Below are positions 1 through 11,474 of a stretch of DNA of 64,000 nt, one piece after another. Position numbers and translations under genes: made by a program. Origin of the DNA: Caecitellus pseudoparvulus (taxonomy: Eukaryota > Bigyra: Bicosoecida); assembly GCA_965644315.1 (NCBI GenBank), contig CBFFRQ010000096.1, forward strand, positions 328,822 to 392,821, in the 5' to 3' direction. Position 1 is the first letter of the stretch. Each line of letters begins with the position of its first letter. The notes beneath the pieces were generated by a model. That model had not been told where the DNA came from, did not search any database, and saw only the letters and a program-made list of their open reading frames with translations.

Positions 1-3000
1 AAACAGTCACAGCACCCACATGCTACTGGCAGCTGCCGGGCAAGGGCTGTGCTCCAGTGGTCGAAGGCAAGAACATTGCTACGGCCGATGCAGCCTCCCA
101 GCTTGGACGACATGCACGCGGCACGGCGGCCTCGCCGCTGGGCTTCGGCGTAGGAAAGGAGGCTGTCCATGTCGATGCTCCCATCCCGTTGCACAAGTAT
201 GTGGGGTACATCCTCTGGTGCAGTCCACCGTTCGTACTGTCGCCCAGGAAGCACGGGAAGCATAGTGCTCACGTGCTGCTCCGACTCAGCAAGGGCAAGG
301 GCTTGAGCGAAACCTCCCCACAATGGGTCTTCCAGGGGGCTATACGATACACGGCTGCCCTGCACTGCACTCAACTGGACGGTGCTCAAGTGGACCCCTT
401 GCGGCACTAGCTCTCCTTGAACGCGCACCGACATGGCACCGCCTTGGGCGATGAAGGCCAGCGCCTCCAGCTTCAGGCGGGAGCCTTCGACAGCGTGTGG
501 AACGAGCGCCCAACCTTGTCGCTTGTTGATGTCCGTCAGTGTGGGATTGTCGCCTTCCCTCACAAGCTGCCTGTACGGTTGCGTGAACGCAGGCAGGAAC
601 CGCTCTGGGTGAGGCGCGAACAGGCTGTGCATGCCTTGCCCCATCTTGCCGCATGTCGCGACCCTCGAGAGATGTGACGCACAAGGGGGGGGGCAGACTC
701 TCTGGAGCAGGCACGCCGATGCGAGGCCCAGTACCAAGACGCAAGCGCAGATGAGTGAGGGGACGTACAGGGTGCGCACAGCGACATCTGCAACAACGGG
801 TGGGAGCTGAGCCCCCATGCTCGCGATGGCTGCCCGGCCTTGCCCAGGATTCAACGTCTCGAGCAGATGCTGGCTCTGCACAAGTGCGGGGCTGCTGTAC
901 ACACCCCAGCACGCTGCGAGGTAGGCAGCCACGAGGAGCAGCAAGCACGCCCCAACTCCCCGCTCCACTTGGTAGCTCGGGTCTCGTTCAGGAACTGCCA
1001 TGACTCGGTAGGCGAGTAGCTTGACTTGCCAGTACTCCAGAGCTAGCGAGGCAGCGACGAAGCAGAGCATGATCGGCGCGCCAGGGGAGGCAACCGCAGC
1101 GATGAACAGCCATGTGAGCGCACGAGAGTAGTGTTTCCCAGCAGGCAGTCGTCTTGGCCGCCACTCGTAGTTGACCTGGTCTTGATCTGATCCCTCTTCC
1201 AGCGCCTTCCGGCGATGTCGCGGCAGGAGGAAGAAGTGCCGGACCAAGCTTGGTGCGTTTCCAGCGACAGCATCCAGCAGGACGAATGCGCACATATACG
1301 AAGAGATAGCCACTTGGCATGTAGGTGACAAAGCCATGAATGCTCCCTGTGTAGTGCCGAAAGCAGGGTCTACAAACGTGAAGGGAGTCGAAGCAGGCGA
1401 GTATCCCTGCGGAGGCCTCAACTCACCAGCTTCACGCCCAAGCTTGCTTCCACTGGGGCAGAAAGGTGAGACTGTAAGAAGACAAACAGCGGAAAGACGA
1501 TGGCGTTTGCAAGGAGGAACACTTGAGTGAGCCACCACTGAGTGAAAGCTGCGTCGCTGCGGGAGACGTGCTGTGCAGAGCTTGCGATCGCTGCGGACAT
1601 GTGCGGAAGAAGCATCGCAGTAGCGGCAGACAGCACCGCATAGGACCAGGGAAACAACCGTAGAACTTGAGCGCACTCAGCAAAGCTGCTACATACTGCT
1701 CCTGCGCTGCTTGCAGATGTCAATCGGGCCAGGCCTAGCTCGAATCCCCACGCAGCAACAAGCGCCTCTGCTTCCTGTCTGCAGTAGCACTGAACCAAGT
1801 CCTCTTGCGAATAGCCACGCTGATCTACGTTTGAAGCTGCCGAGTGCACTTGCTGCGGCGCCTGCAAGTGAGGCTGTGCGTTGCATAGCTTCTGAGAGTT
1901 GGTGGGATCCAGGCACACGCCAAAGCAGGGGTCCGCAGTCCATCCGCCTTGCCCTAGGTTGTTTTCCAGAGAGGCCTGCCCCCAAGCGAGAGAAACCAGA
2001 TTGGACGAATTGCACTGTTGCCGTGGAACCTGCTGCAGTCTTGTATCAGGTGGAAAAGCTGTGGTGCCAAACGCAGCTGCCGGAGCCACATATTCACATA
2101 CACCGCCAGGGGGAGACTGACCCGCCGCTTGGATGAACCCTTGGCCAGCGATGACGTGAAGCGCAGCCAAAAGGCAGAGCACGAGACACCCCACCAGCCC
2201 GACCAGAGTGCAAGCCTTGAAGTTATGCTCGTCGCTCTGAAACAGAGCCGACCAAGAGACACTCTCAGGGTGGGGAGCCGGCGCCACCGCCACGCGCCGT
2301 CCCTTGAGCAGCAGGCCTTGAGAGGAACCACACGACACACCCCGGCAGCAACAAAGCGCGCATGTTGAGGAGCTGTAGTCCTCCACCACTCTCTGCCAGC
2401 TTTCTTCGTTGTTGAAAGTGATGAATGCCGCCCCAGCTTGAGCTGAGTGGGGAAGGGACGGCGTGGCGCTGTCCAGCTCTTGCAGCGCAAGGTCACAATC
2501 CGCAAGCTGATCCTGTGCCGCAATTGCACGCTCAGAATCTGCCTCTGGTGAGGAATCAGAGTACTTGAGGCAGTCTGCCACCAGCCTGTCGCGCTCCCGC
2601 TTCATGGCCACCATGCTGGCGTAGTGGGTGGACAGAGCAGGACTCTGCGGGACAACTTGCACATCTGCGACCCACTTGCCTGCCGCCCCGCTCCCACAAA
2701 ACTGGGATGCGACCTCTGTGGTGGGATTCAGCGTCCCTCGAGGCCGCCTCTGCAGCGTTGCCAGCGATAGCTGCGCTGTGTTTTGGGGGTCGAAGGCGTG
2801 CCGGGCTGGTGCAGCATAGCAGGGACATCGCCGCCGCCCAGCAGTGCTGGATGCCGCACTGCTCAAGTCCGCCAGCCGGTCAAAATGCTCTGCAACCTCT
2901 TGTGCTGTCGTGCTGGGGTGCAGACCCTGGGCTATGACGCTGTAGTGCGCAACGCGCGGTTGCCTCCACGGCTCGCGTCGAATGTCCACGGTCACCGCCC

Positions 3001-3964
3001 ATCGCCACTCGATGACTAGCGCCAAGAGGGCAGCCCCTGCAATGACCTGAAATACAGAGCAGTACAGGAAGATGAAGTCGAGGAGTTGGTCAGACATGCC
3101 AGGCAGCGCTATGGTTTGGTGGGGGCAGGGGTCGTCCACAGTTCCCAGGCACGTGGAGTTCTTCATGCCGGTCCACTTTGCTGTCTCCGGTTTGCCCAAG
3201 CCTGCGAAGGACACAGTGCCTACGCCAAGCATGTCTTCGTCCAGCTTGGACAGCCTGTCCCCGAACGAGCTGAGCACCATGACGGGAACGCTGGTGATGG
3301 CAGCGACCACCAGAGCAATGGGTGCCATCTTCTGCACAGGACAAGGGCCCACCTGGCATGAGTATGGAAACTCGGCATTGTCTGGAGGCGCGCGCTCACC
3401 AGGAGACTGAGCAGCAGCTTCAGCGGGGGGGCAGCGCCAGCGTTCCCGAGGCTTGGGCTGGAATTGCAGCAGATCCTCGCGAGTCCACCGGCATGCACTT
3501 CTTTCGTGAAGACCCCGAGAGCCTGGCGTGTTTGCGGGGAGTGGGGGAGGGCGTGCATGCAAGTAGCGTTTCATGGGCGTTCAGCGACAGCGGCGGCGAA
3601 GCGCAGCAGCACTCACTTCTGCCTGGTTCGGCCGCACCCAGAGCTCCTTGCTCAGGCGTGACAGCAGCGCACCTCCCAGGTGCTTCTTCAAGCCAAGCTC
3701 TTTTGCCTTCAGGTACGCTCGGCGACGTCGCGCCTCTGCTTCGCGTTGTGAACGCAAGCGGATGTGCCGTTCCCCTGAGGCATTGACTCGCTCGCGCACC
3801 TCCTTTGCATCTGCCAGCACACGTCCATCGTGCGCAAAGAGCAGTTCAGGCTCCAAGCTTTCCTCTGCTGTGCGGATATTTTCAGCAGCTTGAAGACTCT
3901 GGGCCGCTGCATCGGCGTAGTGAGCCAGCATGCGCTGGCGGGCGTTGCGCCTGCTGCTATCCAT
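1..3964 (-). CDS. CSC1/OSCA/TMEM63-like mechanosensitive channel, 3' end outside window
   Basis: Likely osmo- or mechanosensitive cation channel of the plasma or endomembrane. Model: exons 3617-3964, 1427-3457 and 1-1346 (reverse), introns 159 and 80 nt, both GTGAGT...AG and phase 0. The last exon stays open to the window edge, so the protein exceeds 1200 residues and its C-terminus is missing. Family marks: two early membrane segments (about residues 160-180 and 240-265), then a cytosolic RRM-like region (HYSVIAQGLHP; AFITFNNEESW), then the hallmark APHPESVSWSALF just before the next membrane helix. Further hydrophobic helices follow. Odd points: a basic, Arg-rich N-terminal extension of about 150 residues, a Cys-rich loop of about 130 residues after the third helix, and a length well above the usual 750-900. 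Start is ATG at 3964; the codon at 3973 is GTG. Family call is by motif only. Confidence 0.6.
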
Positions 3965-4256
3965 GCTTGCCACAGATGAAGCTGGCAGACTGGCTCGAGC
4001 CGCCGGCTCTCACACGCTCATTCACACGAGCAGCACGAACACAATTCAAAAACAAGCCTGTGCACTCACACTGACAACTTCCTTTTGACTGTGCACTTGT
4101 CTTGCATCACCAGCGCTGGTAGCGGTGTGAGCGTTGCAGCGGCACCACCGTCAAGTGCGGATTTTGACCATATTCAAGGTGCCCCATCAAGCGAACGCTG
4201 CTTGGGAAGCACAGCATTAGGGGGCAGTCAACGAGTCTGACACGCCCTCCATAGTC

Positions 4257-7200
4257 ATGCCGAAGCAGGGCATGTCCGTGCTAAGCGTGGCTGGCACACG
4301 GCAGCACTCTCGAAAGCACTTGCAGCAGGGAGAATCAGCAGGTGCACAGCACACTCGACGTACGTGCCAGCGGCCCTTATGAGCCGCCATGTGTACAGGT
4401 TCTACCGCCAACTCGATTTTTACACCTCTCTTTCTCAGCTGCGGGGCCTACTCGTGTCCCGAGCGGGAATCTTGGCGCCAAGGCTGCCGCCTTGCGGTGG
4501 CACACAGAGCGCGAGGGCCGGCAGGAGCGCACGCTTGACGCGAGAGCTGCCGTCAAGTCGCAAGCATGCTCCCTTGCCTTCCCACCTCCTGCTTTCATCC
4601 CCTGGCGCGAGGCGTCTTTTGATCGACGCCAGGCCCACCTGCACAAGGCAATCAAAGAGTGTGGCGCCGGGGCTTTGGCCAGCAGCGCGCCTGGCGGCAC
4701 GCCGGGCACAAAGAACTTGGAAGTCCTTCAGGACCGCCTGCGGGCCCAGCGAGACGAGCTGACCCAGGTGAAGTACAGCACGCTCCCACTGGGTGCTGCT
4801 GCTGACTTTGGAAAGCCTGGCGTGCCCTTCAAGTGGCGGTGCCGCGAAGCGGGCCGCCTCGTGCGCCTCGCCGTGTGTGTCACCATGTACAATGAGAGCG
4901 GGGAGGAGCTGTCCCGCACCCTGCGGGGGATAGCGTCCAATCTGGCACCACTCCAAGCCATGTGTGGCATTGCCTGGGAGGAAGTGGTGGTGTTCCTGGT
5001 CGCGGACGGGCGGCAGACGGTGCAGAAGCACGGCGCGCGGTGGCTGCAGAGCCACGGGCTTCTGGACACCATCGCGATGAAGGAGCGGGGCCAGGCCGCG
5101 GCAAACGCACAGGAATCTGTGTCCCTGCACGTGTTTGAAAGGACGGTGGAGTGGCCGGACGTGCACTGTCCCGACGCCTCCGAGACACCTCGGTCAGCCT
5201 GGGCCTTCCCCCCCATGCAAGTCATCACGGCGGTGAAGGAGCAGAACGGCGGCAAGCTGTCTTCCCATGCCTGGTTCTTCCAAGCCTTCTGCCCCCGCGT
5301 GCACCCTGAGTTCTGCCTGCTTCTGGACGCCGGCACGATGCCTCAGCCCACCAGCATCGCGCGCTTGATCCGCTCCATGCAGCTGCGTCCCGGCGTGGGC
5401 GGCGCGGCCGGGGAAATCGTTGCTGACAGCAACTGCTGCAATATCGTGCAGTGGGCGCAAGCCTTCGAGTACCAAATCGCCCACGACTTCGACAAGACGT
5501 TTGAGTCGGCATGTGGCTTCATCAGCGTCCTGCCAGGCGCCTTCTCAGCGTACAGGTGGGTGGCCCTGCTGGGCACGGGGAGTGTCAGCCCCCTGACAGC
5601 ATACTTCAAGCTGGAGAGTGCCGAGGCTGGGCAAATTGACCCCATGGTCGCGAACATGTATCTCGCAGAGGACCGCATCCTGTGCAATGAGCTCGTGCTG
5701 CAGGCCAATGAAGCCTGGGTGCTGCACTACGAGTGTGGCGCGCAGGCGTCGACGGACACCCCCGCGACGCTACAAGCGCTGATCAAGCAGCGGCGCCGCT
5801 GGTTGAATGGGAGTCTCTTCGCCCAGATCAACTATATCGGGCAGTTTGTCTCCCGAATCGGTGCGACCCGGCACCCTTGGTGGCGGAAGTGCGTGTTGAG
5901 TCTCCAAGTGCTGTACATGGCATGCATGGCACTGGTCACGTGGTTCTCCCCCGGCCTGCTTTTCCTGTCACTCTTGGTTGTGCTGCGGGCGTTCAACGCA
6001 GTCGTGGGCACGCTCATTTCCCCGTTCTTCGACGCCTTCTTCTTTGCGGTGCTGTACCTCAGCTGCATCGGCACGCTCGTGCTGGCGGGCATGGTGGGGG
6101 ACGTCGGCGACTTGGGGGCACTGTACGTTGGCATGGCGATGTTCTTCGGCGTCGTTGCTGTTGGGTCAGGCGTTATGATTGCTGTGCTCATGGTGCTGTC
6201 TGCAGACAACCTCCACCCGGCAGTGCTCGCGTCGGCTGTTGGCGCCACTGTCCCGTACATCGTCGCACCGTCCCTGCAACTCCGGCTGCGGTCTGCACTG
6301 GGAACTCTGCCTGCCTACGCGTTGCTTGCTTTGGCATATGTCAACATGTTGCCAATCAACGCGCTGGCACAGCTGCACGACACGTCTTGGGGCACGCGCC
6401 CCGGCCGCACGGGCAGTCTGTGGCTGCAGTCTGCGGAGGAGCGTGAGGCAAGGGCGCTGCGCTTGACCAAGAGTGTCATGGCCACTGTGGAGCAGCGCAT
6501 CCCTCCCACGCCATCGGTTGAGCGACAGAGGGTTATAGCAGCTGTCTCGGCAGCCGTGCAAGAGGAGCACGCTGCCAAACTCCGCCTGGAGCAGCAAGGA
6601 CAGATGCGAGAGGCCAAGGCGAGCAGGCGCCAGAAACAGGAGGCGCAGGTGTTCAACTACTTCCGACTGTGGGTCACCCTGTCCTTCATGCTGTGCAATG
6701 GGCTGCTGGTCGCAGTCATCACAGCCTCTGGGGCCGTGTACTTCAGCGGCCTCACCATCGCAGGGATTGTCCTGCTCGCGACGCTGGGGCGAGGCGTGGG
6801 GATGTTTGCGTACTCCATTGAGCGCTGGTGCTCGTGGTTTGTGCGGCGCTTTTGCCACGTCCCCGAACGCAGCGGGAGGAACGCGTACCTCTGTGGTTGT
6901 CGCCAAGTTGATGCCCTGACTGGAGTGGAGAGCATGGTCTGCGCCTCACCTCTCGGACAGGTTGCATCGCACAGGTGGTTGGCCGCCCACAACCTCGCTA
7001 CTCGTGATACAAAGGTCCCTGCCCCGCAGGGGAACTCAGTGGAGGCTGCCTCCTGCTGCGCCTGCCTCGCCCGCCCCGAGCAGCGAGCGTCACCTTACGT
7101 GCCCACGCCAGGCCTGGAGGGGTACACGACGTCGCCGAACTCTGGTCAGCGGGCTTGGATGAGGCAGGCCGTGCACCGTGGACTCCTTCCCAAGGAGCCA

Positions 7201-7626
7201 GATGCCACCATGAATGTCGTGCTTGCTCCAGGCCGAACACCTCAGCGCACAGAGTCAGCAACGCCTGTGGGCCCTCACGACGGACCTGGTGGTGGTGCTG
7301 GGCAGGTGCCTGAGGGCACGTCTGAGGAAGGTGGGGGTGCCGCCAAGGCGGCTGGCGTCACCAGTGCAGGGACTGCGGCAGAAAGCCGCGATGAGACTGG
7401 CAGCCAGCCCGCGTCACCTCACACCAGCATAGCGAGGTATACATCCAAGTCATCGGTCGGGTTTCACCGCGAGAAGTCGCGGGGTCTGGCGGAAGCCATC
7501 AGTGCGTATACCTCCTTGCGGGATCTCCGTCCATCAGGGCAGGGGCGAGGAGCGACGCTGCAGCGGTTCGCATTCGACCAGCAGACAGGTACTTGGCAGC
7601 CTGTTAGCGAAGGGTCGGGCATGTGA
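4257..7626 (+). CDS. Chitin synthase (GT2 family)
   Basis: Membrane processive glycosyltransferase that polymerises GlcNAc from UDP-GlcNAc. Model: exons 4257-4359 and 4439-7626, with a 79-nt intron (GTACGT...TTTCTCAG) joining in phase 1 to give 1096 residues. The downstream exon has no in-frame ATG before the catalytic domain, so an upstream exon is required; the ATG at 4257 supplies it. Signature motifs: CVTMYNESGEEL near 180, VADGRQ near 222, LLDAGT near 328, CGFISVLPGAFSAYR near 393, YLAEDR near 442 (catalytic ED) and QRRRW near 485 (QxxRW). Several membrane helices lie at about 520-690 and two more near 780-850. The last ~200 residues are low-complexity and cytosolic. It converges on the next gene with 40 bases between stops. 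The family is firm; the first exon is inferred. Confidence 0.88.
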
Positions 7627-7666
7627 ACAGCAAGCATGCATTGCAGTGTGAATCAGGCTGAGGCAG

Positions 7667-10214
7667 TCACAGGTCTGAACAGAAGTCGTACTTGTACCCG
7701 CCGCCGTCCAGCAGGAACGCGCAGCGCAGCTGGACATTCATGCTCTGCCACACAACAATGGTGACTGCAACGAGAGAGGCAGCAATGAAGAAAGGGAGAA
7801 GACCAGGCGGCAGCAATGAAAATGCATACAGCCTGCGCACTGCCATGACTTCCAGCTTGAACGCGAGGGACAGCGCAAGGGGGGGGCGAGAAGGCGTGTA
7901 CCTAGACGGCACTGGGCGGATGGGCTGTGTGTTTGGATACTTGGTTTGGACATCAGAAGGCAGCTTGAGCGTGGGCACAGGAAGGCTGTCGTCGATGGTG
8001 GGGCCCGCTTCAGGGTCGTGGAACACGGTCCCTGTCGCTGCGCCGACCAAGTCCACGCCATCGAATGCTGCTTTCGGCGAGGCCACTTCGTGGAAGACAC
8101 GCAGAGGCACGTGCTGCCACAGGGATGCTCGCTCCGTCATGATCCCTGCAGCGTGCCATCGAGAAACCCGTGCCGCTGCAGCATCCACAACGGCATCATC
8201 TCCAGCTGCTTTGCAGCAGCCGTACGTGAAGCTGCAAGACCGCCGCACAAATACACAGCAGCACCACAGGCCCGCTGTGCAGCATGGGGGCCCATCGCAC
8301 AAGCTGGAGCTCTGTGCTCTGTGCGAGCGATGGTGCCCAGCATCTGACCCCCGGCGGCTTGTGATGGAGAGTGTAGGCACGTCGAGGGAGTGCGTGGCTG
8401 AGACGGAGTGGGACACATCTGACGACGCGGCGGACTGCACGGCGCTGACTTCGCGCGAGGGAAGAGACAGCGGCACGGAAAACGCAGAATCTGACACTCT
8501 GCGCTGGCTACGTTGCGAGGGGGGCGCCTGGGGAGCACCCGCTGCTGCTCCCGCACGGGGGGGCCTGCCAACTTGGTCGTGTGCGGAAGCGGGCAAGGGG
8601 CTGGGCCGCCCTGGGTCAAGCCTGACAATGGTCTGGTCTTGATCGCGAGCAAGGTGCTTCACTGGCAGGTTCACAGTCACCCGCCCGCTGTCTGTCTGGT
8701 GCACGGCGGCCCGCTTCAGCCGCGGCAGAGGGCGGTGCGCGGTGACGAGCTCAGCTGCTTCCACTGGCAGGGGCCGGACGCTGCACACCGCACGCATGCA
8801 GCCCACACCAACAGCCGCCCCGATATCGGTTGTGAGCTCAATGAGCAGCTGCACGACGACCCGCACAACAATGGCGCCCGTGCTGAGCGGCTGCGCTCCA
8901 GGGGAGGGTGGCACGGCGAAGAGCAGGGTGAGCGGCAGGGATGCCAGGATGCCGACATCTTCACACATGCTGTCAACTTCCATGAACGCGTGGTGGAAGT
9001 GGGTCCAACGCCGGTCATGCCACGCCTGGGTCACGGGGTCGTCTTCCTCCTTGCTCGTGCAGCAGAGGCGCCGGCGCAAAGCCAGCGCAGTCTTGTCGCG
9101 CCAGGGCAGCGTGAACCGCATGGTCATTTCCACCAGCGCAATCGTAATGGAGACGCCCACGGTCTCTGCAAAGCTCTCCAGGTTTGTTGACAGGAACCGC
9201 CCCAACATGGAGGCCACCAGCATGGTGGGCAGCATGAACACCAAGCTGTACTGCGCTGCGATGCGGTGCCCCAGAGCTGACCGCGCCGTCAGGCGAATGA
9301 CGAGAAGGAACACCTCTACAACAAGTGGGAAGCCAAGGATGCGAATGAGCACCCTTCCAATGGTGGGCGCCTGCACAAAGGCTTTGGTGAGGGTGGCAGA
9401 GCCGACGGAGGCCAGGCCGACGCAGGCGACAAAGGATACCACTGTCAGCAGCAGCTTGTGGCGAACGCCAGGGCCGGCCTCCTTGCTGAGTTGCCGCGTG
9501 AAAGGGTAGCCGAAACAAGTCACGAGCAAGGCTGCGCCCAGCGGGTAAATGGCCATGCTCAAGATCAAGCTCGGCGAGCTGTCAGCTGCTCTGTTGACTT
9601 GCACAGCCACCATGGCGAAGAGAAGGGTGAAGACGAGCGGGAGCACGGCAACAAAGGCGGTGATCCTGAAGCGAAAGAGGCTGCCTCTCAGCACAAGTGC
9701 CCATGTGCCCAGTGCGACTGTCAAGCTGTTCAACGTAGTGTGGGTGGACAGCACTGCAAGCAGCTCCCAGCTGATCGAATTCCGCAAGCCCCCGGGAACG
9801 GTCCTCTGCGTCCATGGCGCTGAGGTAGTGGAATTCGCTGTGACTTGGTGAAATCCAGAGGAATCTGCACAGGGACATGTGCGCAGCATGGGGCCTGTGC
9901 TTCCCCGGGCGCCGCTTGATTCGACATGGAAGTGCTCGGCTTGGATTTGGCCCGCACACCACTCTCCGCAGCCAGTCCGCCCTCGCGGCAGCGATGGGTG
10001 CCCAGCACCCCGCTACACACCACGCACCTATGTACTCCCAGTATCTGTTCAGCAAGGCAAAGCACCAGCTGATGCCGGCACAGGCCACGAGAGCAGCTGA
10101 GAGTGTCCAAGCTTTGACGTGAAGCGCATGCGACCTGGGTGCCGCAGCAGAGATTGGGGTGGTGCGCACAGCTCGCAGAGGCGTAGCATGTGGATACAGG
10201 GCAAAGGAAACCAT
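7667..10214 (-). CDS. Orphan multi-pass membrane protein
   Basis: I do not recognise this protein. Model: exons 10028-10214 and 7667-9864 (reverse), with a 163-nt intron (GTGCGT...GTGCAG) in phase 1, giving 794 residues. About nine to ten hydrophobic segments are visible: one in the first exon, most between residues 95 and 410, and one near 750-775. A long Ser/Pro/Arg-rich, probably cytosolic region separates the membrane core from the last helix. Cys clusters occur near residues 590-625 (CCTAGLWCCCVFV and nearby). No catalytic motif or transporter signature is evident. The minus-strand hexamer AATGCA lies 24 bases past the stop. The intron is supported only by splice-site quality and frame, so the N-terminus is the least certain part. 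Confidence 0.6.
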
Positions 10215-11011
10215 GCGCCTGAGATTCCCACCGCATGGCTACGCTGCGCACGCTCTGCACCGCCTCACTCACCAGCTACGCGTCACCAAGGCTGCTGTGC
10301 TGTTCCCGACGAGGAGCAAGTGCCGCTTGGCATGGCTGGAGCCAGCACGGGTTGGCTGAGAGCCCGTCGAAGCCACAGAAGCTACTGTGTGCGAGCGGCC
10401 TTCACCAGCGCTCTGCATTGCTGCCTTGGTGAGGCGGCGGGGCACCTTGAGCGGTGAAGCAAAGAGGAGGCGAGGGAAGGTGGCGTGTGCACAGCAGCGG
10501 GTGAGCACTTCTGCTTGCCCAACTGCAGGTCCCCAGGGCCACAGCCCAAGGCGGCACCTGGGGCAAGCACAACCTGACTGAGAGTGTTCCGCGTGACAGC
10601 GAAGTTTAGACTTTGTGCGCTGAGGGGTAATGTCGGTCCGTGAAGATGCGTGGTGCTGTCGCCAGCCATAAGTGAGGTACGGCACCGCACCTTCACTGGA
10701 TCCGCCTCCTCGACACATATAGGACCGGAAATAGAGAAACTTGTCGAGAATGGGCCGTCTCTATGTGTCACTTTGGGTCGAAAGCCGCGACAATTGCCCT
10801 GCGACGCGCACACAGTCGGCCTGGCACCGGCCCAGATGCCGTTGAGCAGGGGCAAGGTGGAGAGTCTACAGACCTAGCATGCAGGGAAAACTACTCCAAC
10901 TCCAAGACACTGCCCGTCGTCAATGCTTTCCGTACACCCCCCCCCCTTGTGCTTGATTTCAACCCCCCTGTTAGGCGCTGGCCGAGCCAGGGTTTCACGC
11001 GAAACGCCAGC
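10215..11011. other. Intergenic gap between divergent genes
   Basis: About 800 bases between the orphan membrane protein (reverse) and TMEM230 (forward). I find no ORF with a recognisable product, no tRNA and no convincing snRNA. It holds a C10 tract near 10937-10946 and one isolated minus-strand AATGCA at 10414-10419. That hexamer could mark the 3' end of an unrecognised short reverse gene, but the reverse ORF here (10382-10855) starts with TTG and resembles nothing known to me. Confidence 0.5.
10993..11006. promoter_or_regulatory. TTTC/GAAACG inverted pair at the TMEM230 start
   Basis: TTTCACGCGAAACG ends five bases before the ATG of TMEM230. It is one of the recurrent GAAACG elements in this window; here the two halves face each other instead of lying in tandem. 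Function is inferred from recurrence only. Confidence 0.35.
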
Positions 11012-11415
11012 ATGGCCACCACGCACAAACGCTCCCTTTCATGGAGGACCATCGCTTGGTCATTCTTCCTGCTGCTTGTAGGAGCTGTATGTTCTCGATA
11101 CGCACACTTCTTGCCAATAGCGGTCACGGCAGCGGTGGCCCACGCCAACCCCGGCGCTTCGCAGGTGATGTTGCTGGTGGGGCTGTCTGAGTGGTACTCG
11201 AACCACGAGCGGGCCATTGCCATGCTTGTCGTGGGCAGCATCGGTAGGTGCTGTGGGAGGGAATGAGCCGATGCTCAATCTGGCAGTAGTTTCACGCGCT
11301 CTGTCCTCCGTTCGCAGCTTTCTTGCCTGGTGCATTCGCAACTGTCATCATGGTCGGGGCAGCTCTGCGGTGGAAAGGGTACAACCTGAACCAGATTCCC
11401 CAGTACGACGATTAA
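11012..11415 (+). CDS. TMEM230: TMEM230/TMEM134 family membrane protein
   Basis: Small two-helix protein of endosomal and secretory vesicles, implicated in vesicle trafficking in animals. Model: exons 11012-11243 and 11318-11415, with a 74-nt intron (GTAGGT...CGCAG) in phase 1, giving 109 residues. Helix 1 is about residues 13-35 and helix 2 about 65-90. The diagnostic part is the second helix followed by the tail: LPGAFATVIMVGAALRWKGY then NLNQIPQYDD at the C-terminus. The family ends in a comparable tail of the form GYxxDxIPxxDD. The ATG at 11012 was chosen because it gives the short cytosolic N-terminus usual for the family; an in-frame ORF extends upstream without family similarity. Confidence 0.8.
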
Positions 11416-11474
11416 CCTGGCAGCGGCTGGGTCCATTTTCGGGGTGCATTAGTGTGGCGGGCGCCCTGGGCGGG

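Noticed and set aside
1407-1426. 20-nt intron in the OSCA-like gene (GTGAGT...CCGCAG), which would keep the frame
   Set aside because: Far shorter than every other intron here; the next acceptor at 1347 gives an 80-nt intron in the same phase.
4342-4438. Chitin synthase start at 4342
   Set aside because: The codon there is GTG and the segment reads through a good donor and acceptor; the spliced model from ATG 4257 is preferred.
10382-10855. 157-codon reverse ORF in the large gap
   Set aside because: It begins with TTG, has no recognisable similarity and no clear splice partner; only an isolated AATGCA lies inside its 3' part.
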